DNA from: Magnaporthiopsis rhizophila
Taxonomy: Eukaryota; Ascomycota; Sordariomycetes; Magnaporthales; Magnaporthaceae
Direction: 5' to 3'
NCBI GenBank assembly: GCA_003049465.1
Contig: PYSS01000051.1
Span: forward strand, 1-64,000
DNA length: 64,000 nt
Below the pieces are notes generated by a model, which was given only the letters and a program-made list of their open reading frames with translations, ran no database searches and was not told the DNA's origin. Of this stretch, positions 23,929 to 34,494 are shown in pieces; position 1 is the stretch's first letter, and the number at the start of each line of letters is the position of its first letter. The translations under genes and the position numbers were made by a program.

Positions 23929-25015
23929 CTATTTCCTCACCTTCCTCGCGTGCTTGACGAGATTTTCTATCACACCTTCAAACGCCTCCTTGTCGCCAAT
24001 CTTCTCATCTATCCTCTTCTTCCAGTACTCGAGCATCTCCTTGGCCGAGGCCTCCAAGGCCTCCAGCTTCTTCACGTGTTCCCTGAGCTCCTGGTCCGTC
24101 ATGCCGTCTAGCGCCTGGTCGGTGGTCGTGCACAGCTGCTTGGCGGCGACCAGGTCGAGCGTCAGCTCGGCTGTGGCGCCCTTGCGCTGCTTCGCGGAGC
24201 TGGCGCCGCCGCCGCCGCTTGGCGAGTCCACGCTCGTGCTCGACGCGTTAGCATCGGACTGCTTGAGCTTCGTGCCGTTCGAGCGCTCGTCGGTCGACGT
24301 CGCCAGGGAGGCGTTGCTGCCCACCCGGTGAAGGGAGGGCAGCACGAGCTTCTTCTGCTTGGATGCCGGGAGGATCTCGTCCAGGTCCACGGGCACGCCG
24401 AGGGACACGAGGAACAGCCGCCGTATTCGCGACCGGATCCAGTCGGGTGGCTGGAGCGGAGGAGGTGCCACCAGCTGTGCCCAGAGGGAGGCGCTCCTCG
24501 GGGTCTGGAAGATTGGATTGTCTTTGGGAAACGAATGGACGACCGTAATTTCCTCGTCTTCAGGGGGATAGATGGCGTTGAGGTATGGCTCTGTGGCGTC
24601 CATGACCTCACTGGCGTTCATGCCCTCAAAGTCCGGTATGGGCTGAGAAAGGACGAAGGTCAGCGAGGACGCATGCCAGTGGTCTCTTGAAGCCTGAAGT
24701 GCTTTGGAAGGGGCGTAGAAGTCTGGATGGTGTAAGGAGACGGGTGGGATAAAGTCTTACAAACGACGGCGTGTACTGTTGCGGCGGTGCAGCAGCCGCC
24801 GGAGGAGGTGCAGCCGGCTCAGGAGGGGGTGTTGATTCTTGGAAGCCGTCGTCGAAGTCGCCAAAGTCGTCCTCATCACCGCCGCCACCTTCCTCGAAAT
24901 CGTCAAAATCGTCCCCAAAGTCATCATCAGCGTCGTCACCGTCAGCCTGTACCTCCGGACTCTCGTCTGATGGCCCAGGCCCTGCTGGAGAGGACGGGTC
25001 GGACGTTGTGCTCAT
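23929..25015 (-). CDS. LAA2-like AP-1 accessory protein (DUF5102 type)
   Basis: Two exons in phase 0 (25015-24761, 24642-23929) give 322 aa. The N-terminus is strongly acidic, with repeated DFGDD/DDFGDFDDGF patches followed by a proline/alanine-rich linker. Such acidic Phe motifs bind the ear domains of clathrin adaptors in aftiphilin and in yeast Laa2 (YBL010C). The middle and C-terminal parts carry PIFQTPRSASLWAQLVAPPPLQPPDWIRSRIRRLFLVSLGVPVDLDEILP, shown here only as a landmark of the conserved-looking block at about 125-175, and a coiled-coil-like end (about 270-320). I infer a role in AP-1/clathrin traffic between Golgi and endosome by family resemblance. The open frame extends upstream of the chosen ATG to another ATG at 25192, inside the end of the neighbouring gene; the internal ATG is more likely. 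Confidence 0.65.
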
Positions 25016-25157
25016 CTTTTCTATCGACTTCTCCGGTGCATAATCCGTTGAAGGGGATGATATAGATGGTGCTATTGGAGTATCTACGCCAATCAAGTTT
25101 CCGTCAACATGGTGCACCTCGAGAGCGAGGAGTAGGAAGACTGCAGGCAAGCAAGAG

Positions 25158-25719
25158 CTACACTTTCGTACCGGCCGAAGCGTCGCCGTCATCCTTGGGC
25201 TTCTCCACAGCCTTCAGCACTTCGTCCGGCTCGGGATCCGACTCGTGATGCTTCTCCGGGTGTGAGACGGACCCGGCCGAGTCCGCCGTCTCCTCCAACA
25301 CGGTCCGCGGGATTGGGTGCCCGCCGGGTGTGGGCGACCGTGGTTCAGCCGCCTCACTCACGGGCTCATATGCCGGGGTGTCTGGGATTACGGCAATCTC
25401 GTCCGGCGCGGCGTCGCCCTCCCGCTTCTTGTACGCCTCGGTCCCTGGGACCTCCCCGTAGGAAGGTTCATCGCTGACCTTCTCCACACGGAGCTTTGGG
25501 AGGGGCGAGCCCCTGTTGGACTCAGGGGCAGCCGACTGCGCATCCGAGAAGTGGTCTTCCGACTCTGACGACTCTGGGTGGGCAAGTCAGTAATTGGTCT
25601 ACGGCGCGGTCCAGCGCTAGATTTCCACCGGGTGGCGTGGTCTCACCTAGCTCATGGGCACCTGGGTCCATGGTGTTGGTCCTCTTTGGAGGAGTCAAAC
25701 TATCTCTACGGCCTGTCAT
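25158..25719 (-). CDS. Small acidic protein of unknown function
   Basis: Two exons (25719-25647, 25573-25158) join in frame at GAGCTAG|AGTCGTCA to give 162 aa. The protein is hydrophilic and mostly Pro/Glu/Asp/Ser-rich, with no membrane segment or signal peptide. It has motifs that look conserved rather than random: SSESEDHFSDAQS near residue 26, VEKVSDEPSYGEVPGTEAYKK near residue 55 (a 19-residue core), then GGHPIPRTVLE near 107. I recall comparable sequences among ascomycete hypothetical proteins but cannot name a function. It ends only 142 bp upstream of the start of the LAA2-like gene on the same strand, which is close for this window. A second ATG 16 codons in is an alternative start. 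Confidence 0.65.
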
Positions 25720-26780
25720 AACGTATGACGGGATAAAGGTGTGTCGACGGGCGTTAGATGCGCATTCACGGGTGAATACTTAAGGCCAGAGCGACGAGGA
25801 CTGGTATCTCGAGACGGGCTGGGCGAGGAGCTTGGACGGTGGTACCAGGGGTTGTGTATCTCGGAGGGGAGGGGCTGAATGTTATTTGGGGGATAGGTGT
25901 GGGTCAAGGAGGCGTCCAGTCTCGACCACACGGCCACGTCGATCCAGGTGGCAGGTTGCGGGGGCCAGTGGATTGGGGAACAAACAAAGCCTCGTGCTGC
26001 GAGTAAATTAACTGCACGAAAAGGACGGGCAGCGATAAAAACAACCTATACAAGAGCGAAGCGAAGCGATGAATATCGGCAAAGGTTGGAAAGGCGACCA
26101 CAGATATCGAACGTGTTCTTGCTTGACTGTCTTCACTGACGTCGTAGGGACTCTCATGAATCGGGCATTCACAGCCCGCACATGATGCCTGGCCAGGCTG
26201 GAATTATCTAAGCATATTCAGAGTGGAGATGGACAGCTGCCATGGAGGTACACATTTGTTTTCGAGATCAGTTCTCGACGTTAAGCAGCCCGTATCGTCC
26301 GTGCGTTTTCCCAGAATCGAATAAACAGAATGCAATTGAGACACGCAGCGATATATCTGCCCAGCAGCCAGGATGTGTATTTACCGAGCATCTTTCCTTA
26401 GTTGCTGTGTGAGGAAAAGAAGTCAGCGGCGATTTCGCGGTATATCCAGTGTGGTCTCGGGCGCCTGGGAAACCCAATTAGAGACCCACATTCCCGGCCC
26501 ATTTCCATCTGGCCCCTGCCCAGAAGGCTTGTAGTCCAGGCGCGTCGCGTTGCAGCTGGAGGTGGAAACAAAGTTGAAGGGTCGGTGCTGCTGCGGTCGC
26601 AACGCCGACTTTTTTTTTATTTGCGAGCCCGCCAAGTTGAGAGAGCGCATATAGATTCCCTCCCTGGCTCGCCCCATTCTTCGATCCGGAGCTCTCGAGT
26701 CGCTTGCAATTCCTCCCTCCAGCATTCCTCGACCCGATCCTCAAAGAAATCGTCCGCCTCCCTTGCGTGCCTCGACCACA
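25720..26780. promoter_or_regulatory. Divergent promoter region, small acidic protein / NSP1
   Basis: No coding region is supported. The 200 bases before the NSP1 start are pyrimidine-rich on the plus strand, like a fungal 5' UTR. No named factor site was identified. Confidence 0.4.
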
Positions 26781-28923
26781 ATGTCCTCCACCTTCGGCGG
26801 GACCCCGAGCTCCAGCGCGGCTGGAGCATCATCGACGACCGCGCCATCCTCCGGCGGTCTGTTTGGCGGCGCTTCTAGCTCTGGCTTCAGCTTCGGAAAG
26901 TCCACCACGCCTACTACAGGAGGAACTCCTGCTCAGCCTGGTGGTAGTCTCTTCGGCGGTTCGGGCGCTTCAAATACAACTGCAAAACCCGGCGGCCTTT
27001 TTGGCGGCGCATCCGCAACCAACATGGCGTCAGGATCACCAACCCCGAGTGGCCTTTTTTCTGGTGCGGGCGGCGCCGCTGGCGGCAGCGGCCTGTTCGG
27101 AAACGCTGGCAAGCCCGCTCAACCCGCTGGTGGCCTTTTCGGTGGCGCGTCGGCAACACCTCCAGCCTCGTCCGCCGCCCCGGCTTCGTCTCTTTTTGGC
27201 TCTGGCGCCGGAGCCACGGGATCTTCACTGGCGCCACCTTCCGGCCTCTTCGGCAATGCATCCTTGACGCCGGCCAAGCCAACTATATCGATGCCCTCGA
27301 CCACGCCAGCCGGCGCCCCTCCCTCCGCAGCCTCGAAGCCAGCGGGCTCCGGTTTATTCGGAGGTGCGCCTTCACAGGCAACCGGGGCTAGCTCCCTCTT
27401 TGGCCAAGCAAAGCCGACTGCGACCACTGCCAGCACGACGCCGGCTGCCAATACCACGGCTGCTGCGCAGCCTTCAGCTCTGGGCGGCAGCCTCTTTGGA
27501 GGCGCGGCTCAGAAGAGTACTACAGGCGGTAGCTTGTTCGGAGGCACTGCTACTACTGGGGCCCCCTCTACGGCATCCTCTGGTCTCTTTGGTGGTAAGC
27601 CGGCGACCTCTGCACCTGCCGCCTCGGGGTTGCTTGGAACCACGAGCAACGCCGCCTCCTCTTCCCAGGCCCCAGCCACCTCTGGCCTATTTGGCGGCAG
27701 CTTGACACCAAGCACTTCCGCAGCCACTGCTCCGGCCGCTACCCCGAGCCTTTTCGGTGCCACCGGTGCCACCGCTGCTCCCGCTTCCACCCCGAGCCTC
27801 TTTGGAGCCACCGCCGCCACATCCAAGCCAGCCGGCACGGCTGCGTCTACAGCGCCTGCAACTTCGGCTCCGGCCGCAGCCTCCTCGCTGTTTGGGGCCC
27901 CTGCGGGCACTACTACGACCGCCGCTACACCAGCTACGACTGCCACAGCTACTGGAGGCTCGCTATTCTCTTCCGCGACAACTGCTGCCGGTTCCACTGC
28001 TGCCCCCACCACTACAGCAGCACCAGCGGGTGGCGGCCTTTTTGGCGCTGCGAAACCCACGGCTACGCCGGCTGCCACGGCACCTGGCGCCGCAGCCGCT
28101 CCTTCAACCCAAGCTGCACCCGCGAACTTGAGCAACTCGACGATGGGCCCGGCGTCTCAGCTTCCGAGACTTAAGAACAAGACTATGGATGAGATCATGA
28201 CCAGGTGGGCGACAGATCTCAACAAGTACCAAAAGGAATTCAAGGAGCAGGCTTCCAAGGTGGCCACTTGGGACCGCCTGCTAGTCGAGAACGGAGAGAA
28301 GATCCAAAAGCTTTATCTTGAGACATACGAGGCGGAGCGTGCCAGCAACGAGATCGAGCGCCAGCTGCAGTCGGTTGAAAGCCAGCAGGATGAGCTGTCA
28401 TCGTGGCTTGATCGGTATGAGCAGGAGGTGAACGACATGTTCTCTCGTCAGGTCGGCCAGAGCGAGCAGCTTGCTGGTCCCGATCAGGAGCGCGAGCGCA
28501 CATACAAGCTCGCCGAGCGGCTGACGGACAGGCTCGATGAGATGGGCAAGGACTTGGGCAAGATGATCAAGGAGATCAATGACATATCTGGCACTATCAG
28601 CAAGGGCAGCAAGCCCGACGATCCGGTAAGCACTTTCATATATCAACCAGGCAATCCTTGCCGTATTCTCCCAGCACCATTCTTCAGCACCACGTTGTCG
28701 TGCATGCCTGCTAACTCAAATGTTCTCGCTACAGCTGGCTCAGATTGTCCGTGTACTCAATGGGCATCTCAGCCAACTGCAATGGATTGACACCAACGCC
28801 TCGGCGCTCCAAGCCAAGGTTGCGGCGGCGCAGAAGGCCGGGAACACAGCCGGCGGCCAGTATGGAAGTAGCGATGGCGACGCGGCCGACAGCTTCTATC
28901 GCTCTTTCATGGGACGGCGATGA
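26781..28923 (+). CDS. NSP1: FG nucleoporin Nsp1 (Nup62 family)
   Basis: Central-channel nucleoporin that forms the Nsp1-Nup57-Nup49 and Nup82 complexes. Two exons in phase 0 (26781-28625, 28735-28923) give 677 aa. Residues 1 to about 450 are a low-complexity Gly/Ala/Ser/Thr/Pro domain with about 19 FG motifs, nearly all of the form GLFG or SLFG, with one FSFG near residue 38. Residues 455-677 form the coiled-coil Nsp1_C domain: TMDEIMTRWATDLNKYQ, WDRLLVENGEKI, SQQDELSSWLDRYEQEV and LNGHLSQLQWID. The C-terminal domain defines the family; the LFG-dominated repeat domain differs from the FSFG-rich budding-yeast protein. It is convergent with the ATP synthase inhibitor gene (515 bp between stops). 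Confidence 0.93.
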
Positions 28924-29438
28924 AAATGCGAATCGCCTTGTTGGAGTAAATTGGACGCGATTAAGGGTCTGGTCTGGTGTTGGGTGAGAACAGAAGGCGA
29001 CCTACGTCTCACATGCCACCCAACACAGTTTATGGGTTAGTAATCTCGGTGCTATTATCACTGTCTCTCTGCTTGTTTCCATTTCGGGCCTGTATTACCG
29101 GGCACAGCGTGTTTAGGACAACAGCGGAATTAAAAAGAACAAGAAACAACCAAATGGGAGGATCAATGGATACACGTTGATTATGTACAACAAACTACCA
29201 AGAGGTAGACAAATGCTTGGACTGCTAGAGAGGAGTAGTATCTCACACCGAGAAACTGCCGTAGAATACATATCTGAGCGGAAGCATTGATAAACGCGGC
29301 ATGGCATAGCATGGCAACAGAGGCATCGAGTACGGACTAGTGCGATCCCAAGAGACCTCTGCTTGTCGAGGTGACGGTCGTCGGAAATGCAGCTGCTGAG
29401 AAAGGGATCTAGCCAAACTTCGACCTTGACTTCCCGGC
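28924..29438. other. Convergent 3' UTR region
   Basis: AT-richer spacer between NSP1 and the ATP synthase inhibitor gene. No gene is seen. Confidence 0.5.
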
Positions 29439-30003
29439 TTAGTTGTGCTCTCCTCCCTGATCCTTGGTGATCTCGTCACTGCGCATCGGCGGTTGGAAGG
29501 TTAGCCTCGAGAGGGGTTGGTTCGTTCACTGGGGCGAGAAGAACGCCAGGGCGGGGGCCAAAACGCACATGTGATCCGAGAGGTGCTTGAGGTGGTTCTG
29601 CTGCTCGGCGAGCTTCTTCTTCAGCTCCAGGAGCTTTTCCTTCTCGCGCTGACGGATGGCGTAGTTCTCGGCGGCCTGCTCGCGCTTCTGGAAAGTATCA
29701 CTGTGGGCGGGTGAGGAAGGCGGTTAGCTACTAGGCGTGCTTTATGGCCAGCTTAGGCTTTGGCTGTTCCGAGGGTTCCTGGTCCCGGACGAGCCGCGAG
29801 GGGTACCTATGTATCTCCTCCGGCTCTGTCTCGCGCGAAAGGAGAAGAGGGGTAAAAACTCACCCGCCGCCCGTCTTGGGCATGGAACCGGTGTCGCCCT
29901 CGGACATCCTCAAGGCCGAGGTCGTGAATGCTGCTCGGGAGGCCGGGGTAAGCTTCAGGGCGGGTCTGGTGAGCTTGGTGAGGGTCTGGCGAGCGGAAAG
30001 CAT
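29439..30003 (-). CDS. INH1: Mitochondrial F1F0-ATPase inhibitor IF1
   Basis: Blocks ATP hydrolysis by mitochondrial ATP synthase when the membrane potential collapses. Three exons (30003-29864, 29700-29569, 29478-29439) encode 103 aa. The first about 28 residues form a basic presequence (MLSARQTLTKLTRPALK). The inhibitory segment follows (SEGDTGSMPKTGGGDTFQKRE), then a long helix rich in Lys/Glu (EKLLELKKKLAEQQNHLKHL) and the end LSDHIDEITKDQ. Both junctions split codons and restore the expected family sequence (GG|T DTF; H|I DEIT), which supports the model. Small size and three exons make it easy to miss. Confidence 0.93.
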
Positions 30004-32111
30004 TTTTGCGAGTTTGGGGTGTCGCTGGGAGCTTTGCAAGATGTGAATTGGCCCCTCTTGGAAAAAAAGACCTGTCAGCCATACATATGCCCACCTAGTA
30101 ACAACAAGCACTAGGAGTGCGCCAATGCAGCGAGGTGCGATAGGTACCTTATTGGTGGAAGGGTTGAACTGACTGGTTGTGAGTGCGGTGGTTTGCTGGT
30201 CTGGGCTGCCGTCGACGCAATCGGATTGACGTCGTTTATACAATGGCAGGTGGGGATGGTCTGTGCTCCACCTTGGTCGCGAGGGGGCGAGCTCCAAAGC
30301 CGACCAAGCTGCCGTCGTGGGGTGAGCAATGGCGTGAGGCAGTTCAGCCTTCACATCTCAGCTCATTCTGGTCTTTGGCCTGATCTTTGAGGGCGGCAAT
30401 ATTTGGGGTCAGATGGCCGCTGAGAGCTCACAACTCTGCAACTGTCTATTCGTGGATGACTGGCATGAGCAGCGTGAATTGACGGGGCTGATGACTGGAG
30501 GTGGCGGTAGGTGTGTATTGAACCGGCAGCTCAGACCTCTCCCAGGAGATATTCTTCCAAGCCACGTAGAGTTCGGCTACTGATTTCAAGACTGTTTCCA
30601 CAAACCCAAGACGCTCCGTTCCAAAGTTGCCTGCCTAAATGCTGACACGTATGTGTGGCCAATCCGGCGGTGTCATCTCCCTATGGGATCATATCTGGGA
30701 TACCAAATGCCACTGGCACCTACACGTAGGCCTCAATAAATGGTTGTGCCCATGCTGTTTAACCAGCTGGAAGTGGTTCATGCCCTCCGTATCACTTGAC
30801 CGCCATCCCAGGTATCTCCAGGGGTTGTTAGAGTGTTCTCGAAGCTGAGGGGTACGTTACCTTCCGAAGGGAAAAACGGATGCCAGCATATACGCCGACA
30901 GGCCCATGGTAGCTAGACGAACGCGGCATTCGGGACGAGGCGAGCTCATATGTCCTCCCAATGAGTAGTACCTACACCTATAGTAGTTTTCTGCAGGTCT
31001 CATTACCAAGTCAGAGCCGCACGCATGACTGAAGCTGCAGCAACGGGAGGTCAAGACTCGGCCGGTCTGTTGACGGGTCACGTGCGGGGACGTCTGGTCC
31101 CTCGCCTAGCTGATTCGAGCCTTCCCTAGCACGTAATTGCTGGTTGCTCTGGGGCGGGAGGCCGCAGCTGGCCCCTAAAAGTCGGGGCTCGCACGCACTG
31201 GGCTCAGCGACCGCTGGTTTGTGTTTAGGCGTGCTCCTGCCATCAAATCCGAATCCAGCCCAAATTTCCCGCCAAATTCCCCTCCATCAACAGACAATCA
31301 AACCCAACTCACACTCCCCTCGCCCTCGCCGAATCCACAACAACAACCCGTGCTCGGCCAGACGTCTTAGGTGTGTTTTTCGTTTACCTGCCTCCCGTCG
31401 CGGACTCGCATCCTACCTCGTGCCCGCCAGCTGACCGCGCCGTCCCGTCGTCTGCGAGGAAGGAAGGTATGTGCTGCTCCCAATCCGCCATGTTGCACCC
31501 TCTGTCGTCATCGCGCCTGCGCCCACTCGCCAGCCGACCCCCCTCAATCAAACCAGCGCTGGCCTCATGCCGGACTGTCGCCGCCTTTCCACGCCACTGC
31601 CGACTTCCACCCTCAACAACCCCAGCCCACCTTATCCACCCGCTTCCACTGCAACGCCTCTGCGCCCCTAGATACTTACCGCCCATCGCCTTCGTGGTTC
31701 TGAATACCAACACGCCTGACTTGCTCGCTATCACAGTACAGTACCTAGTTATTCCATTCGACACCGATATCGCAAAATCCATCCCGGTATGCGCGTCCTC
31801 CAACCCTAATTTCGTGTGGCCACCGAGCCCGCCTGAATCCCCTCCACGACTGTTTTTTTCCCGGCCAGCTGCCTCCCCTTTCATCGCGCACGGCGCATCT
31901 GAGGCCTTGCCCTGCCCTAGTCCGCCATCCCGTCTCTCGCGCCCACTGAGTCGCCCTCGGTGCTTCCTCGCTTTTCCCTTTAACTACGCCCCGGCTCTGT
32001 GGTGGAAGAATAAACCATGTCGCCGTGAGACGCTGGCGCAACCTGCGAAAACCCCTCTCCACCGCCGGTTGCTGACATGGAGAATCCGCAGATCACATAG
32101 ACACTAGCAAA
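30004..32111. promoter_or_regulatory. Divergent region INH1 / 14-3-3 with probable UTR exon
   Basis: Left part is the INH1 promoter on the minus strand. From about 31240 to 31466 the plus strand is C- and pyrimidine-rich, like a transcribed 5' UTR. A probable 5' UTR intron follows (31467-32091). No coding gene in 30010-31200 is supported. Confidence 0.45.
31467..32091 (+). other. Probable 5' UTR intron of the 14-3-3 gene
   Basis: Good donor GTATGT at 31467, acceptor CCGCAG ending at 32091, and a GCTGAC branch-like site about 16 nt before the acceptor. The segment is 625 nt, longer than the coding introns nearby, and lies 20 bases before the 14-3-3 ATG. Open frames inside are C-rich and featureless. 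Inference from signals only. Confidence 0.5.
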
Positions 32112-33250
32112 ATGGGTCACGAAGATGCCGTTTACCTGGCCAAGCTCGCCGAGCAGGCTGAGCGCTACGAGGGTGGGTGTCCCAATCTGGTCCTAGAACA
32201 CCGCTATTGCGGCCAGCACTGGAATCGAGAGAGCCTGACGATCCGCGCCGCGCAGAGATGGTTGAGAACATGAAGATCGTTGCCTCGGAGGATCGCGACC
32301 TGACCGTCGAGGAGCGGAACCTTCTGTCCGTCGCCTACAAGAACGTCATTGGCGCCCGCCGAGCGTCGTGGAGGATCGTCACCTCAATCGAGCAGAAGGA
32401 GGAGTCCAAGGGCAACTCCTCGCAGGTCGGTCTTATCAAGGAGTACCGTACTAAGATCGAGCTTGAACTCGCCAAGATCTGCGAGGATATCCTGGAGGTC
32501 CTTGACAAGCACCTGATCCCTTCGGCCAAGAGTGGAGAATCCAAGGTCTTCTACCACAAGATGTTCGTACACAGCCATGATTTCCCCTCCCCCTTCTGCT
32601 GCCCCCACGTGTCTTTTTCGCACTCGTTAGCCCTGACGAAATCGTAACAGGAAGGGTGACTACCACCGGTACCTCGCCGAGTTTGCTGTTGGCGACAAGC
32701 GCAAGGACTCTGCAGACAAGTCGCTCGAGGCCTACAAGGCTGCTACCGAGGTCGCCCAGACGGAGCTGCCTCCCACCCACCCCATCCGCCTTGGTCTTGC
32801 CCTGAACTTCTCCGTGTTCTACTACGAGATCCTGAACGCCCCCGACCAGGCTTGCCACCTCGCCAAGCAGGCTTTCGACGACGCTATTGCTGGTGAGTTT
32901 TTGATCTTCGCGGATCTTGGGTTTGCTGGGATTTGCTTCTTCTGTAGAGCTTCATTTGCCTGACGCTGAGAAATTGGCCCAACAGAACTTGATACCCTGA
33001 GCGAGGAGAGCTACAAGGACTCGACCCTCATCATGCAGCTGCTCCGCGACAACCTGGTACGTCCCATAGGCTTAAGAGGTTCCCCCGCTCCCCCAAAACA
33101 TGGTACTGATGGGCATGGCTCCAGACGCTCTGGACTTCCTCCGAGGCCGAGCCGACGGCTTCGACCGGCCATGCCGACGCTGCTCCGGGCGCCGAGGAGA
33201 AGGCCGCCGAGCCTACCGGCACTGCCGATGAGCCCAAGGCTGCCGAGTAA
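32112..33250 (+). CDS. BMH1: 14-3-3 protein
   Basis: Dimeric phospho-Ser/Thr-binding adaptor of signalling and cell cycle. Five exons (32112-32172, 32256-32562, 32651-32892, 32986-33056, 33125-33250) give 268 aa. Family blocks are unmistakable: YLAKLAEQAERYEEMVENMK, RNLLSVAYKNVIGARRASWRI, SKVFYHKMKGDYHRYLAEF, PIRLGLALNFSVFYYEI and STLIMQLLRDNLTLWTSS. The phosphopeptide-binding Lys/Arg/Arg/Tyr residues are all present (K in YKNVIGARR, R in ARRAS, RY in DYHRYL). The C-terminus is an acidic Ala/Glu/Pro tail of about 35 residues. Intron 2 has an atypical donor, GTTCGT. A 5' UTR intron is likely upstream. Confidence 0.97.
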
Positions 33251-33915
33251 GATTCGCATTCACTGGTGTTGCGGCCGGCTATTCATTGGTTGAAATTCCG
33301 GTGAAAATGGTGTCTCTGGAGTGTGGACTGGAAGAATTCCCGTGGAGCCCTTTCATCTTTTTACCTATCTTGCCTCTCTTTTCCCTCTTTATGCGACTAC
33401 ACCGATAAAGACTTGGGCGCGTTTCCCTTCATCCAGCAACGGATAAAAAGACGAGCATTTTGGAGGCCACATTCAGATTGCTTGTTTTCTTTTTTAGACT
33501 CTAATGCTGTGGAAGGACCGCCTGGACAATAAATTCCCAAAAATTCTGATTCCCATTGTGCCACCCTTTTTAGAGGTGTAAACGGTACTCGGTGGTTTGT
33601 TGATTTACTATTTACACACGGGTGATTAGACGTAACAAGACGAAGGAAAGGTGTCAAAAAACGCCAACCAGTATCTCTTGATATTCTTTTACTCGGTATC
33701 CTTTGTCTGGTAAACGTTTTGGTCCCCCGCCTTATCGATACATTTCATCACAAGATCCGTTCGTAACTTTGTGCCAGTGAAGCACACCACAAGACGAAAC
33801 TCTTGGGCATCTGTCTTTTGCTGGACTCCCTCCCCCCGCTGATCCAGGGTAGCAATCGAATGGAGTCAGCCAGCAAGGATGTTCTCAGAGCGTGCTTAAG
33901 ACGAGTTTGCGTTGC
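33251..33915. other. Convergent 3' UTR region
   Basis: AT-rich spacer between the 14-3-3 and DPH4 stops. No gene is seen. Confidence 0.5.
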
Positions 33916-34494
33916 TCAGGATGGAGCACCTGCCGCAGCAGGATGCTGGTCCTCACCGCCACCGTCTTGTGGCATGACAGCGAAGTGGACCTTGAGCCAC
34001 AAGCTGCAGTCCCGGCAGCCCACGATGAGCTCGCCAAGGTCGGCCACGGGCTCCAGGTCGTCCTCACCAAACTCGAACCCGCGCTCGTTGCCGCACCGAC
34101 AGCCGCGAAACCAGACAACGCCACCGCCGTCACGGGCCTCGTCGTCGTCGTCGAGGTCGTCCAGATCCACGGTCTCGATGCCCGTCTGGAAGTCGTCGGG
34201 CCGCCGCTGGTGGTGGTCACGGCCTTCTTGGGCGCGGGCGAGGCTCAGGGCCGCGTCGTACTCGCTCCTGCGCCGTGCGTTGGCCAGCACGGCGGACGCG
34301 GCTGCTATCTGGTCGATGGTGAAGGTTGTTGGATGTGGTGGAGCTCCGCACGATGCGGCGGCCTTGTCGGGGTGGTGCCGCAGCAGGGCCCTACGGTACG
34401 CGTGCTTCACCAGCGCCTGCGCGTCCTTGGCGTCGTCGAGCAGCTGTTTGGACACGCCTAGGACCTGGTAATGCGTCACCTCGAGGCCGTCCAT
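33916..34494 (-). CDS. DPH4: Diphthamide biosynthesis J-protein Dph4
   Basis: Type III J-protein with a CSL zinc finger (Jjj3/Dph4 in yeast, DNAJC24 in animals), needed for the first step of diphthamide formation on eEF2. Single exon, 192 aa. The J domain (about 7-85) has HYQVLGVSK, the diagnostic HPD at 41-43 and a QIAAASAVLANARRRSEYD end. The zinc-binding CSL domain follows, with C132-x-C134 (FRGCRCG) and C160-x2-C163 (VGCRDCSLW). These are the four metal ligands expected in the family. The reading frame stays open upstream through a poly-A tract that would code a phenylalanine run; I reject that extension and start at Met 34494. Confidence 0.92.
   Translation of the reverse strand: MDGLEVTHYQVLGVSKQLLDDAKDAQALVKHAYRRALLRHHPDKAAASCGAPPHPTTFTIDQIAAASAVLANARRRSEYDAALSLARAQEGRDHHQRRPDDFQTGIETVDLDDLDDDDEARDGGGVVWFRGCRCGNERGFEFGEDDLEPVADLGELIVGCRDCSLWLKVHFAVMPQDGGGEDQHPAAAGAPS

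Noticed and set aside
27509..28135. 208-codon minus-strand Ala/Val/Pro-rich open frame
   Set aside because: Mirror of the FG-repeat DNA of NSP1.
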